From: Phytomonospora sp040655735
Lineage (GTDB): Bacteria; Actinomycetota; Actinomycetes; Mycobacteriales; Micromonosporaceae
Direction of reading: 5' to 3'
Assembly: GCF_040655735.1 (NCBI RefSeq)
Contig: NZ_JBFAKK010000004.1
Coordinates: 372,001-436,000, forward strand
DNA length: 64,000 bases
Below are positions 15,729 through 24,871 of this stretch, one piece after another; position 1 is the first letter of the stretch, and each line of letters begins with the position of its first letter. Position numbers and translations under genes: made by a program. The notes beneath the pieces were generated by a model that worked only from the letters and a program-made list of their open reading frames with translations, was not told the origin of the DNA and made no database searches.

Positions 15729-16286
15729 TCACCGCGCAGGACTGACGGCGTTCCACTCGTGCGCCAGCACCGACCAGACCTCCTTGTCGTACCGCTTCCC
15801 CTCGAAGGGCCAGCTCTCGCGGATCACGCCCTCGGATCGCATGCCGAGCCGTTCGGCGACCGCGGCGCTGCGGGCGTTGTCGGCCCGGCATAGCCACTCG
15901 ACGCGGTGCAACCCGCGCGCGCGGAAGGCCCAGTCGGCGAGGATGCGGCACCCGTCGGTGATCAGGCCCCTGCCCTCGGCCGACGGCTCCAGCCAGCAGC
16001 CCAGTTCGCAGCTGCCGCCGGGCGCGTTGAAGGACGCGAACATCACGCCCCCGACGAGCACGCCGTCGAGCCAGATCCCGTAGAGCCGGGCACCGTCGGC
16101 GGCCTGCTTCTCGGCGTAGCGCCGCAGGGTCGCCTCGGCTCCCGCCAGGTCCTCGGTGACGAACGCCGATCCGACCCAGGGGCGGATGTGGTCGCGGGCG
16201 CGGTCCATGTGGGCGGCGAACTCCTCGGCCCGCCAGGGTTCAAGGGGGCGCAACTCGGCCGTGTCTCTCAGCGGAATGCTGAACAT
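15729..16286 (-). CDS. GNAT acetyltransferase, RimJ/RimL type
   Basis: 185 aa. The GNAT core shows strand 4 with CELGCWLEPSAEGRGLITDGCRILADWAF (acetyl-CoA loop EGRGLIT, the Q/RxxGxG/A variant) and the C-terminal motif LHRVEWLCRADNARSAAVAERLGMRSEGVIRES. It matches ribosomal-protein-serine/alanine N-acetyltransferases, though many relatives act on small molecules. ATG 16286 is preceded by GGTGGAGAG. It is divergent from the TetR gene at 16339 with a palindromic operator between them, and it converges toward peptide A. Confidence 0.92.
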   Translation of the reverse strand: MFSIPLRDTAELRPLEPWRAEEFAAHMDRARDHIRPWVGSAFVTEDLAGAEATLRRYAEKQAADGARLYGIWLDGVLVGGVMFASFNAPGGSCELGCWLEPSAEGRGLITDGCRILADWAFRARGLHRVEWLCRADNARSAAVAERLGMRSEGVIRESWPFEGKRYDKEVWSVLAHEWNAVSPAR

Positions 16287-16306
16287 CTCTCTCCACCTCA
16301 TTCACA

Positions 16307-16318
16307 CAACGATCGTTG
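16307..16318. promoter_or_regulatory. Palindromic TetR operator CAACGATCGTTG
   Basis: A perfect 12-bp palindrome between the acetyltransferase (16286) and the TetR gene (16339). Its core AACGATCGTT recurs at 45442-45451 before the hydrolase operon. Confidence 0.7.
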
Positions 16319-16338
16319 CGGGAATGTACCGTGTCGCC

Positions 16339-16941
16339 ATGGCCCGCACCAAGGGAGATCACCTGGCCCGCCGACGCGAGGTCGCCGAGGCCGTCTGGCG
16401 CGTCCTCGCCGACAAGGGCTTCGGCGGCCTGTCCATGCGCGCCGTCGCCACCGAACTCGGCGCCACCACCGGCCTGCTCACCCACTACTTCCCCGCCAAG
16501 CGCGACCTCGTCGCCTACGCCCTCGAACTGCTCGAACAACGCACCGACGACAACCGCCCCCACCCCGCCGAGCGCGGCCTCGCCGGTCTGCGCACCGCCC
16601 TGCTCAACATCCTTCCGCTGACACCGCGGGCCGCCGCCTCCAACCGCACCTGGATGTCCTCATGGGACGCCGCGCTGGCCGACCCGGGCCTCAGTGGCGA
16701 CCATGCCCGCCGCTATGCCGCCGGCCGCGACCGCCTCCACGAGTTCGTCGCCGAAGCCCAGGCCCTCGGCGAACTTCCCGACGGCGATCCGGCGCGCATG
16801 GCGACGGGCGCGCAGGCCTTCGTGCTCGGACTGGTCGTCCAGTCCGTCCTCGACCCGGAGTCCTTCCCGCCGGCGCGGCAGCGCGAACTCGTCGACGACT
16901 ACCTGCGCGCGCTCGCCGGGAGCGGCGCCGGCCAGGGCTGA
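16339..16941 (+). CDS. TetR family regulator (BetI-like)
   Basis: 200 aa. Residues 10-56 form the HTH: RREVAEAVWRVLADKGFGGLSMRAVATELGATTGLLTHYFPAKRDLVAYAL, the TetR_N pattern with the TGLLTHYFPxK variant seen in BetI-like proteins. The C-terminal ligand-binding domain ends in VLDPESFPPARQRELVDDYLRAL. ATG 16339; a short leader only. It probably represses the divergent acetyltransferase through the 12-bp palindrome, and possibly also the operon at 45466, which has the same operator core. Confidence 0.93.
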   Translation: MARTKGDHLARRREVAEAVWRVLADKGFGGLSMRAVATELGATTGLLTHYFPAKRDLVAYALELLEQRTDDNRPHPAERGLAGLRTALLNILPLTPRAAASNRTWMSSWDAALADPGLSGDHARRYAAGRDRLHEFVAEAQALGELPDGDPARMATGAQAFVLGLVVQSVLDPESFPPARQRELVDDYLRALAGSGAGQG

Positions 16942-16953
16942 AGGGACGAGCGC

Positions 16954-17514
16954 CTACAGGCCCAGGCCCGTCCGCACGGTCTTGGCGTCCCGCCGCGCTC
17001 GCGGGGCGCGCCACAGCAACGCCGAGCGGTCGGCGAAGTCGGCGCGCAGGAACTCCCGGTGGCCGTCGGCGGTCAGCAGCCCGAACGGGCGGATCGCCAC
17101 GATGTGCCGGACGTCGGCTTCGAACCAGGCCGTGAACGGCTGGTGCGTCCGCGCGACCGCGAGCCGCCGTGAGCTCAGCAGCATGGTCACGGTGCCGCGC
17201 CCGGCGGTGAGCAGGTCGGCGAGCCGGACGGCGAGACGCTCGGGACCGTCGGCGTGCGCCCAGCCCCACAACGTCGGGTCGTGGGTCCATTCGTCGTCGT
17301 GGAAGCGGCCCTGGGAGACGACGAGTGTGGGGAGGGGCAGGGGCTTGGCGGGATCCCCGGGCTCGGGCGCCCGGCCGCGCGGGCGGTGCGGCGCGGTGAT
17401 CTCGCCGCCGATGGTCGAGCCGATGTGACCGTCGGGCTTCGCCCTGGCGAGGAGCCGCTCACCCGCCTGGCACCAGGCCAGCTGCGGATCGAGTTCGATG
17501 CGCGGGGCGGTCAT
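16954..17514 (-). CDS. Hypothetical protein, second gene of a coupled pair
   Basis: 186 aa, soluble, no signal peptide. It contains GTVTMLLSSRRLAVARTHQPFTAWFEADVRHIVAIRPF, which resembles the strand pattern of PH-like domains found in the upstream partner (LTSHRLAYVAP). No named family recognised. ATG 17514 overlaps the upstream stop by one base (TGATG), so translation is coupled. The pair is convergent with the TetR gene, 12 bp apart. Confidence 0.72.
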   Translation of the reverse strand: MTAPRIELDPQLAWCQAGERLLARAKPDGHIGSTIGGEITAPHRPRGRAPEPGDPAKPLPLPTLVVSQGRFHDDEWTHDPTLWGWAHADGPERLAVRLADLLTAGRGTVTMLLSSRRLAVARTHQPFTAWFEADVRHIVAIRPFGLLTADGHREFLRADFADRSALLWRAPRARRDAKTVRTGLGL

Positions 17515-18215
17515 CACCGGTCCTGTTCGTCGAGGAGGAGCAGCCGGCCGGTCTGCCGGGTGCGGAAGAGCCGTCCGCCGCCCGGGCCGGCGTAGAACTC
17601 CAGCAGGGATCCGTCGGGCAGCGCGACCTTCTCGTAGAGCGGTTTCGGGTCGGTGAACCGCGGCCGGTCGCGGACCGCGGTGCCGATCACGGTGAACCCT
17701 CCGGTGTGGATCTCGAACACACTGCGCTGTCGCCGCACGGGGACGGGCTCGTCGTCGGCGTACCAGGGTCCGCCGGTGATGAAGCCGCGGACGTTGTCGG
17801 CCTTCTCGCGCAGCTTTCCCAGCAGCCCGCGCGACTGGGGGACCGTCGCGGGCGCCGGGTCGGGGACGGGCGCGACGTAGGCGAGCCGGTGGGAGGTGAG
17901 CACCCACAGGCCGGGCTCGGCGGCGGCCGTGTAGGCCATCCGCGCCGCTTCGCAGTGTGCGCTCGGTCCGGTGGCGATCACCGCGGGAGCCTGCGGCGGC
18001 CCCGAGCCGGAGAAGTTGTCACTGGCGACGAAGTCGACAACGTTGATCGCGGTATCGAGTGCGCTGCGCTTCTTACCGACGGCCCCGTCCGGTCTGAGGC
18101 CGGGAACGTCGAAGCGCGGTTCGGCGCCCTCGCAGCACCACAGGACGGTCTCGTCGGGACGGCACCAGGTCTCGCGCAGCGCGAGTATGCCGCCGAGCCG
18201 GCGTTTCTCGGTCAT
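17514..18215 (-). CDS. Hypothetical protein, first gene of a coupled pair
   Basis: 233 aa. ETWCRPDETVLWCCEGAEPRF at the start and VLTSHRLAYVAPVPDP near residue 120 resemble a short PH-like or bPH domain, followed by FEIHTGGFTVIGTAVRDRPRFTD. No membrane segment. I do not recognise a family. Start ATG 18215 (MTEKRR); an upstream in-frame GTG at 18263 lacks a ribosome site. Translation is coupled to the next gene at 17514. Confidence 0.72.
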   Translation of the reverse strand: MTEKRRLGGILALRETWCRPDETVLWCCEGAEPRFDVPGLRPDGAVGKKRSALDTAINVVDFVASDNFSGSGPPQAPAVIATGPSAHCEAARMAYTAAAEPGLWVLTSHRLAYVAPVPDPAPATVPQSRGLLGKLREKADNVRGFITGGPWYADDEPVPVRRQRSVFEIHTGGFTVIGTAVRDRPRFTDPKPLYEKVALPDGSLLEFYAGPGGGRLFRTRQTGRLLLLDEQDR

Positions 18216-18312
18216 GGTCCGCTTTCGGTGGTCGGCGAGGCGGGCGTCCGCCCGCCTGAACACCCTGACACGAGCCGGAAGGGGAAAACCTTGACCGGAA
18301 CTTGAGCGGGCC

Positions 18313-19083
18313 TCAGCCCAGGAGCCACCGTGTTCGGCGCCTTACCGATCCGGCCGCGACCGCCACCACGGTCAGGCCCGCCAGCACGATGACGGCGATC
18401 ATGAGCGATCCCTCGGTCGCCGCGGCGATCCATCCCAGGGCCCACACGACCGCGAGCGCGAACCCGAGGACGCCCCGCCCGAAGGCGAGCCCGAGCGCGA
18501 TCAGGGCCGCCGTCACGATCAGCGCCGCCCACGCGAGGCCGTCGCCGGGGACGGTGTCGCGTAGGTCGGCGATGGTCGTCAGTGCGCCCACGACGCTCGC
18601 GACGGCGACCCATCCGGTGTAGATGGACACGGTTCCGTAGAGGAGAAGGCGGTCGAGCCGCGACTCGGCCGGGCCGGTCGAGGCCAGCGCGCGCCAGGCC
18701 ATCACCAGGACCAGCAGCAGGACCACGATGACCACTTCGGACAGTGCGATCCACGAGCGGCTGAACACGATGATCCAGGCGGCGTTGAGCACTCCGGCCG
18801 CCGCCAGCCACCAGCCGGTGCGGCGGTGCGCGGCCCGCGAGCGCCGGCCGGGCAGCAGCTGCCAGCCGGCCAGGGCGAGAACGGCCAGGTAGATCACGTT
18901 CCAGATCATGAAGGCGCCGCCACCGGGCAGCAGAGGCTGCGGGTGGGCGTTGGCGACCTCGCCGACCGAGGTGCCGAGTGCGCCGCTTCCGCCGAGCCCG
19001 CCGAAGACGGCTTGCAGAAGGGCTGCGGCAGCCACCGCGAGCGCGCGGGCGAGGTCGGCTGTGCCGGTGCTGCGCGTTGCCAT
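18313..19083 (-). CDS. TspO/tryptophan-rich sensory protein-related membrane protein
   Basis: 256 aa with about seven membrane segments. VANAHPQPLLPGGGAFMIWNVIYLAVLALAGWQLLP and the next segment GWWLAAAGVLNAAWIIVFSRSW match the TspO-related family in which the second helix carries FxIWxxIYL and the third NAAW. TspO proteins bind porphyrin or lipid ligands; function of this longer branch is unknown. Start ATG 19083. Monocistronic and divergent from SARP-2. Confidence 0.8.
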   Translation of the reverse strand: MATRSTGTADLARALAVAAAALLQAVFGGLGGSGALGTSVGEVANAHPQPLLPGGGAFMIWNVIYLAVLALAGWQLLPGRRSRAAHRRTGWWLAAAGVLNAAWIIVFSRSWIALSEVVIVVLLLVLVMAWRALASTGPAESRLDRLLLYGTVSIYTGWVAVASVVGALTTIADLRDTVPGDGLAWAALIVTAALIALGLAFGRGVLGFALAVVWALGWIAAATEGSLMIAVIVLAGLTVVAVAAGSVRRRTRWLLG

Positions 19084-19253
19084 CGGAGCCTCCAGTGAGT
19101 CGTGGACCGGGGATACCCCTCCCGGACGAGATTATTCGGTCATCGAAGTATTTTCGGTGGGACGCGCGCGAGTCCCGACCCGACTCGGCCGACGGCGACG
19201 CGGGCCCTTCCCGTTATCCTCGGTGGCACCCGCGACCGAGGAGCCCGCCCACG

Positions 19254-22214
19254 ATGCTCATCAGCCTCATCGGCCCGGTCCAGATCGCCGCCGGAGCCCT
19301 GCCGGCCCCGGTCGCCGCGCCCAAGCGTGCCTGTGTGCTCGCCGTCCTCGCCGAGCGCCCGGGCACGCCGGTGTCCAAAGAGGAGCTCATCGACCGCGTC
19401 TGGGACGGTGACCCGCCCGAGTCGGTGATGAACGTCCTCTACAGCCACATCACCCGCCTGCGCGCCGCCCTGCGCCACACCTCGGCCGCGCGGATCGATC
19501 GCGCCGTGGCCGGCGGCTATGTCCTCGACACCGCCGCCGAGCAGGTCGACGTCCACGACCTGCGCCGCCTCACCGCCGAGGCCGCCGCCCTGCACGAGTC
19601 CGGGAAGACCGGCGAGGCCCTCGAAGTGTGGCGGCACACCGCGCGCCTGGCCGACAAGGAAGCCCTCGTCGGCATCGGCGGACGCTGGGCCGAACGGTTC
19701 CGGACCGGCTTTCGCGGCGAACGCCTCAACATCCTCGCCGAGCGCTACCGCCTCGAACTGGACGCCGGCCACCACGCCGCCGTCGTCGACGAACTGAGCG
19801 CGCTCGTGGCCGCCGAACCGCTCGCCGAGCCGCTCGCGGCCCGGTCCATGCTCGCGCTGTACCGCTGCGGACGCCCGGCCGAAGCGCTGGCGGTGTTCGA
19901 GACCGTCCGGGTGGGGCTGCGAGACCAACTCGGCAGCGACCCCTCACCCGAGCTGCGGGGCCTGCACCGGCGCATCCTCGCGCAGGACCCCGCCCTGGTG
20001 TCCCGCGTGAACGCGGCCACGACCGTCCCCGCCGCCGGAACGGCCCGCACGGCGCCGGCGCAGCTTCCCACCGACACGCCCGGCTTCCTCGGTCGTGAAG
20101 GCGAACTAGCCGCCGTCGCGAAGGCCGCCCACAGTGGACTCGTCGTCATCGACGGGATGGCCGGCGTCGGCAAGACCGCCCTCGCCGTGCACGCCGCCCG
20201 CGGGCTCGCCGCCCGGTTCCCCGACGGCCGGCTGTACCTCGACCTGCGCGGGTACGCCGAAGGCGTGCCGCCCATGCCGCCGGAACATGCGCTGGAGCGG
20301 CTGCTCCGCTCGATCGGCGCCGAGGTTCCCGACGAACCCGACGAGCGCGCGACCGCCTGGCGAACGGCGCTCGCCGGCCGCCGCGTCCTGCTGCTCCTCG
20401 ACAACGCCCGCGACGCCGCCCAGGTGCGGCCGCTGCTGCCGGCGACGAGCGGATCCCTCACCTTGGTGACGAGCAGGCGCCGCCTCGTCGACCTCGTCGA
20501 CGCCCGCCCGATCTCGCTGGCGAGCCTGCCGGCCGAGGACGCCGCCCGGCTGTTCGCCGCCGAGGCGGGCACCGACCCCGACGCCGAGACGGCCCGGGGC
20601 ATCGCCGCCGCCTGCGGCTCGCTGCCGCTCGCGCTGCGCGTCGCCGCCTCCCGGCTGCGCAACCGGCCGACGTGGACCCCGCAGGATCTACTGCGCCGGC
20701 TCACCTCCGGCGCCGACCTGGTGCGCGGCGGGGTCTTCGGCGCCTTCGACCTCTCCTACGGGGAACTCGACGAGTCCCATCGCCGCCTCTTCCGCCTGCT
20801 GAGCGTCTTCCCCGGACCCGAGTTCGACCGGCACGTCGCCGCCGCCGTCACCGGCCTCACGCCCGAGGATGCCGAGGAGGGCCTGGAACACCTCCTCGAC
20901 TCGCACCTGCTCCTCGACGGCACGACGGCCGGCGGCTACCGCGTCCACGACCTCATGCGCCAGTACGCGGCCCGAGCCGTGGGGGAGGGCGCCGAGCGCG
21001 ACGTCGCGCTGCTCGCCCTCACCGAGACCTACATCGCCGTCGCGCATGCCGCCATCCGCCTGCTCGCTCCCGAGACCCGCCTGCTCGGCCTCGTCACGCC
21101 GGAGAGCCCGCCGCACCCGCTCCCCGCGGACCTCGCCGCTGCGGAGAAATGGTTCGGCGAGCAGCTGCCCACCATCCGGCAGCTCATCGACGACAACCTC
21201 GCCGCCGGCCACAACGCCCACGGCATCGAACTGTGCACGATCGTGCTGACCTACCTCAACATCTACGGCGGCCTCCCCGAGCGCCGCCGTCTCGCCGAGC
21301 TCGGTCTGGAGGCCGCGCGCGTCCTCGACTCCCCGGCCGCCGAAGGGCGGCTGGTCAACCAGCTCGGCATCACCCTGCGCGACCTCGCCGTCTATGACGA
21401 GGCCATGGCCTGTTTCACCCGCGCCGCCCACCTACGTTCCGAGGCCGGCGACCCGCGCGGTGAGTTCGTCCACCTCTACGACGGCGGCCTCGTCCGCAAC
21501 AAGCAGGGGCGTCACGTCGAGGCCGCAGAGATGCTCCTCAAGGCCGCGGCCATCGCGCGAAGGCAAAGTGACCCGCGAGCCGAGGCGCAGATCCGCGACC
21601 ACGCCGTCGGCACCCTCGCCCGCCTCGGCCGGCTCACCGAGGCCCGCGCCGAACTCGCGCGGCTCGAAGAACTCGTGTCCTCCACCCGTGACCCCCGCGC
21701 GATGCAGGAACTGGATGGAAAACGCGACGCGCTCGCCTACGTGTCGGGGGACCACGCCACGGCCATCGCCGGGATGAGCGAGTCCACCGCCTACCTCCGC
21801 GAGCACGGCCACCCGTTCGGCCTGATCTCGACCTTGTCGTTCCTGACCGACGCGCTCCTGGCCGCCGGACGCTTCGAGGAGGCCGCCGCGCACGCCATGG
21901 AACAGCTCGACCTCCTCGACGCCCACCACCGCCCGCAGCAGGAGGCGACGGCCTTGCGACAGATCGGTGCGGCGCAAGCCGGCCTCGGCGAGCACGACGA
22001 GGCGGTGGGCAACCTCCAGTCCGCGATCGGCCTCTCCGAACGCATCGGCACAGGGTGGATCGCGGCGACCGCCGAGCACGCGCTCGGCGACCTGCTGACC
22101 CGCCTCGGCGACGCCGAGGGGCCGAAGCGGCTGCGGAGCGCGCTGGCGTTCTTCGCGTCCGGCGGATACCCCGAGGCGGCGGTCATCGAGGCACGTCTGT
22201 CCGGACTTTCCTAG
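19254..22214 (+). CDS. AfsR/SARP family transcriptional activator (SARP-2)
   Basis: 986 aa, same architecture as SARP-1: winged helix (1-93), activation domain (95-242), NB-ARC with Walker A GMAGVGKT at 301-308, RVLLLLDNARD for Walker B, then TPR-like repeats to the end. It is a close paralogue of SARP-1 at the N-terminus (both start LIxLIGPV and carry RVWDGDPPxSV), suggesting a duplication. ATG 19254 with GAGGAG; TATCCT (19215-19220) is a candidate -10. It ends in a CTAG 4-bp convergent overlap with the oxidoreductase (22211). Confidence 0.93.
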   Translation: MLISLIGPVQIAAGALPAPVAAPKRACVLAVLAERPGTPVSKEELIDRVWDGDPPESVMNVLYSHITRLRAALRHTSAARIDRAVAGGYVLDTAAEQVDVHDLRRLTAEAAALHESGKTGEALEVWRHTARLADKEALVGIGGRWAERFRTGFRGERLNILAERYRLELDAGHHAAVVDELSALVAAEPLAEPLAARSMLALYRCGRPAEALAVFETVRVGLRDQLGSDPSPELRGLHRRILAQDPALVSRVNAATTVPAAGTARTAPAQLPTDTPGFLGREGELAAVAKAAHSGLVVIDGMAGVGKTALAVHAARGLAARFPDGRLYLDLRGYAEGVPPMPPEHALERLLRSIGAEVPDEPDERATAWRTALAGRRVLLLLDNARDAAQVRPLLPATSGSLTLVTSRRRLVDLVDARPISLASLPAEDAARLFAAEAGTDPDAETARGIAAACGSLPLALRVAASRLRNRPTWTPQDLLRRLTSGADLVRGGVFGAFDLSYGELDESHRRLFRLLSVFPGPEFDRHVAAAVTGLTPEDAEEGLEHLLDSHLLLDGTTAGGYRVHDLMRQYAARAVGEGAERDVALLALTETYIAVAHAAIRLLAPETRLLGLVTPESPPHPLPADLAAAEKWFGEQLPTIRQLIDDNLAAGHNAHGIELCTIVLTYLNIYGGLPERRRLAELGLEAARVLDSPAAEGRLVNQLGITLRDLAVYDEAMACFTRAAHLRSEAGDPRGEFVHLYDGGLVRNKQGRHVEAAEMLLKAAAIARRQSDPRAEAQIRDHAVGTLARLGRLTEARAELARLEELVSSTRDPRAMQELDGKRDALAYVSGDHATAIAGMSESTAYLREHGHPFGLISTLSFLTDALLAAGRFEEAAAHAMEQLDLLDAHHRPQQEATALRQIGAAQAGLGEHDEAVGNLQSAIGLSERIGTGWIAATAEHALGDLLTRLGDAEGPKRLRSALAFFASGGYPEAAVIEARLSGLS

Positions 22215-23305
22215 ACCTTGCGGCGGACCCCGTCGGCCGCCGAGCGCGACACCGCGTCGAGCACCCGGTGGGCCCGCTCGGCTTCGCCGAAACCGGCGAC
22301 GCGGTGCCCGCCGTCGCGCAGGTCGGCGGCCAGATCGCGGTAGAGGGCGGCCACGTTGCGGACCTGCTCGGGGAGCGTGTCGTCGGCGGGCACCGGCACC
22401 GGCGCCCACGGCTCGCCGGGCGCGCGGGCCTCGAAGAGGGACAGTTCGCCGATCTGGATCTGCGCGGCGAGCATGTCCGGGCGCGGGGTCGTGGTCAGCA
22501 GCAGTTCGCGCTCGGTGCCCGAGATCTCCAGCCGGGCGTGCGGATCGGTGCGCTTGGCGTCCTGGAGGTAGGCCGACAGCGAGGCTCCCGAGGCCAAGGA
22601 CCCGTGCAGCATCAGGTGGTCGGGCGCGCTGGCCGTGATGGTCTCCCCGGTCTCGGCGACGGTCAGGCGCGGGTGCTGGACGGCGGTGGCCGCGGCGACC
22701 TCGGTGATCTCGCCGGCCAGGAACTCCAGCAGGTCGAGAGTGTGTCCGCCGGCGACCTCGACGAGTCCGGCGCCGGTGGCGCGGTCGGCGGTGTAGGCGT
22801 TGTGCGCGGTGGTCGTCGCGCCGGTTCCCTTGCTGCGCGTGACGTGTGCGGTGACGGAGGTGAGGCGGCCGAGGCGGCCGGCGGCGATCAGCTCGCGAGC
22901 CCGCAGCGCGGCGGGGGAGTGGCGGGCCTGGAGGCCGATGGCGTGCCGGATGCCGGCGCGCTCGGCCTCGGCGCGCAGGGCGGCGGCCTCGGCGAGGCCG
23001 AGCGCCAGCGGCCACTCCGACAGCACGTGCTTCCCGGCGGCGATCGCGGCGCGGACGAGCCGGGCGTGCGCGGGGACCTTCACCGTGATGACGACCAGGT
23101 CGACGTCCGGGTGGGCGGCGAGTTCACCGGCGTCGGTGAAGGCGTGGGCGGCACCGTGGAGCCTAGCGGCCTCGCGGGCGGACTCCGGCCGGCTGGTGCC
23201 GACGGCGGTGAGTTCGTAGTCGTCGAGGGCCTGGAGTGCGGGAATGTGGGAGCGTCCGGCCCAGCCCTGCCCGGCGCTCGCCCCGATGACACCGACCTTG
23301 ATCAT
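22211..23305 (-). CDS. Gfo/Idh/MocA family oxidoreductase
   Basis: 364 aa. N-terminal NAD(P) Rossmann domain: KVGVIGASAGQGWAGRSHIPAL, VDLVVITVKVPAH, and the EKP-like motif as GKHVLSEWPLAL (Ser in place of Glu, Trp in place of Lys; the canonical catalytic-site Lys is missing). The C-terminal substrate domain carries VEVAGGHTLDLLEFL, matching the fungal Gal80-like branch, some members of which are regulatory rather than catalytic. Start ATG 23305. It is divergent from a TetR gene across twin operators. Confidence 0.9.
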   Translation of the reverse strand: MIKVGVIGASAGQGWAGRSHIPALQALDDYELTAVGTSRPESAREAARLHGAAHAFTDAGELAAHPDVDLVVITVKVPAHARLVRAAIAAGKHVLSEWPLALGLAEAAALRAEAERAGIRHAIGLQARHSPAALRARELIAAGRLGRLTSVTAHVTRSKGTGATTTAHNAYTADRATGAGLVEVAGGHTLDLLEFLAGEITEVAAATAVQHPRLTVAETGETITASAPDHLMLHGSLASGASLSAYLQDAKRTDPHARLEISGTERELLLTTTPRPDMLAAQIQIGELSLFEARAPGEPWAPVPVPADDTLPEQVRNVAALYRDLAADLRDGGHRVAGFGEAERAHRVLDAVSRSAADGVRRKV

Positions 23306-23316
23306 GTCGCCTCCAT

Positions 23317-23389
23317 AAGTGGACGTATGGCGTCCGTTTCCCTGCGAGGCTAACTAAGCGGACGTGAGGCGTCCACTTGTTGCTAGGGT
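23317..23389. promoter_or_regulatory. Twin TetR operators and leaderless promoter
   Basis: Two 23-bp sites at 23317-23339 and 23356-23378, centred 39 bp apart, with arms AAGYGGACG and CGTCCRYTT around a 5-bp centre. A TAGGGT -10 at 23384-23389 puts the start at GTG 23396. They flank the oxidoreductase start on one side and the TetR start on the other. Confidence 0.85.
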
Positions 23390-23395
23390 GGTGTG

Positions 23396-23989
23396 GTGAG
23401 CAGCACCGCCATCGACCTCCTCCTCGCCGACGAAGCCGCCCGTCCCCGCGCCGACGCGCGGCGCAACGTCGAACGCCTCGTCACCGCCGCCCGCGAGGCC
23501 CTCGACGAGATCGGCCTCGACGCGACCGCGCACGAGATCGCCCGCCGGGCCGGGGTCGGCATCGGCACCCTCTACCGGCGGGTCGGGACTCGCGAGGCGC
23601 TGCTGCGGGCGGTCCTGCTGGAACTCGCCGGCGGCATGCTCGCCGTCGCCGACCGTGCCCTGGAGGCCGAGGACTCCTGGCAGGGGCTCGTCGACTTCGC
23701 CACCGTCTACGTCCGCCTGCGCGCCGCCAGCTGCGGGCTCAACGAGGCCCTCGGTGATTCCGACGCCCGCCTCGACCTCGGTGACGTGAGCGCCGTCCTC
23801 CGGGAGCGGCTGGAGCACCTCGTCGGACGCGCGCAGCGGTCGGGCGCGGTGCGCACCGACCTCACTTGGCAGGACATCGCCTGGCTGCTCGCCGGGGTCG
23901 TGCCGGCCGACCACACCATCGGCCTCGAACCGGGAAGCGAGCAGTGGCGCATCAGCCTTCGGGTCGTGCTCGACGGACTGCGGGCCTGA
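23396..23989 (+). CDS. TetR family regulator
   Basis: 197 aa. HTH at residues 20-70: RRNVERLVTAAREALDEIGLDATAHEIARRAGVGIGTLYRRVGTREALLRAVL, a clean TetR_N domain with the GIGTLYRRxGTRxAL pattern. C-terminal half helical, ligand unknown. GTG 23396 sits 6 bp after the TAGGGT hexamer, so it is leaderless; GTG 23393 is one codon upstream. It should repress itself and the divergent Gfo/Idh/MocA oxidoreductase through the twin 23-bp operators. Confidence 0.93.
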   Translation: MSSTAIDLLLADEAARPRADARRNVERLVTAAREALDEIGLDATAHEIARRAGVGIGTLYRRVGTREALLRAVLLELAGGMLAVADRALEAEDSWQGLVDFATVYVRLRAASCGLNEALGDSDARLDLGDVSAVLRERLEHLVGRAQRSGAVRTDLTWQDIAWLLAGVVPADHTIGLEPGSEQWRISLRVVLDGLRA

Positions 23990-24007
23990 CGGCCGCCCCG
24001 GCAATCG

Positions 24008-24682
24008 TCAGAGGGCGGCCGCGACCCGCGCCACGCCCGGCCCTTCCAGCGCGGCGAGCCCGGCCGGACGGCCGGTGGCCACGAGGAGCAGGTCGCCGAC
24101 CGGTCCGCGCAGCTCATGCGGGCCATCGCCGTGGGCGTAGGCGCAGTCGGTGGCGATGATGCGAGTGCCGCGCAGCCGCTTCCCGGCGCCGTAGAAGACG
24201 CTCCCGACGACCTGCCCGAGGGCCACCGCGGCCTGCTCGACGGGCATCTGGCGAGAACGGCCCAGGGGCCGCGCGACGTCCTGCCCGTGGACCAGGAAGT
24301 CGACGAGCGGGTCGAGGCGCCCCGCGCCTGGTGCGCGGCGCGCCGAGCCGGCCGTCTCACGGATCTGGGCGATGATCTCGGCCGGCTCGAACATGGCCGC
24401 CCGCTCCCAGGCGAGTTCGCGTTCCATGCGGTCCCAGTCGCCGCGTGCGCGGATCGTGCCCTTGATGGTCATGAACAGCGTCTGGCGGGTCGACATGGTC
24501 GTGTGCGCGGCCACGTGGCGGACCGTCCAGCCCGCGCAGAGGGAGTCGGCGTCCCACTCGTGCTCGTCGAGGGTTTCGAGGAAGTCGGCGAAGGAGAGCC
24601 GTTCGGCCTTCACCCAGGCGAGAATCTCCTCAGGTCGCATGGTGGGGCCCTTCGTGTCGGATCGTGCGTCGCGGAGAGTCAT
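24008..24682 (-). CDS. Maleylpyruvate isomerase/DinB-like (mycothiol-dependent type) protein
   Basis: 224 aa. WTVRHVAAHTTMSTRQTL holds the conserved WTVxxVxAH motif of the TIGR03083/mycothiol-dependent maleylpyruvate isomerase group, preceded by LCAGW; LVHGQDVARPLG carries the second metal-ligand His region. Such proteins are four-helix bundles binding a divalent metal and often mycothiol. Two starts have comparable ribosome sites: ATG 24682 (AGGGA) and ATG 24640 (GAAGGG). It is convergent with the TetR gene. Confidence 0.85.
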   Translation of the reverse strand: MTLRDARSDTKGPTMRPEEILAWVKAERLSFADFLETLDEHEWDADSLCAGWTVRHVAAHTTMSTRQTLFMTIKGTIRARGDWDRMERELAWERAAMFEPAEIIAQIRETAGSARRAPGAGRLDPLVDFLVHGQDVARPLGRSRQMPVEQAAVALGQVVGSVFYGAGKRLRGTRIIATDCAYAHGDGPHELRGPVGDLLLVATGRPAGLAALEGPGVARVAAAL

Positions 24683-24871
24683 GTCGGTGTCCCTTCGAGC
24701 GTCGGGTTCACCTTCACTACGAACGGGCAGCGGCGAGAAGGACAGGGGCGGGGAAGTTTTTTGGGCGGGCCGGGGTGTAGGGGCGCGCGGTCATTCGCCG
24801 AGACGGCCTACCGCGCCCGGCACGCAGACGCTCGTGGGACTGGGCTGGGCGGATTCCGCCCAGCCCCCGAC

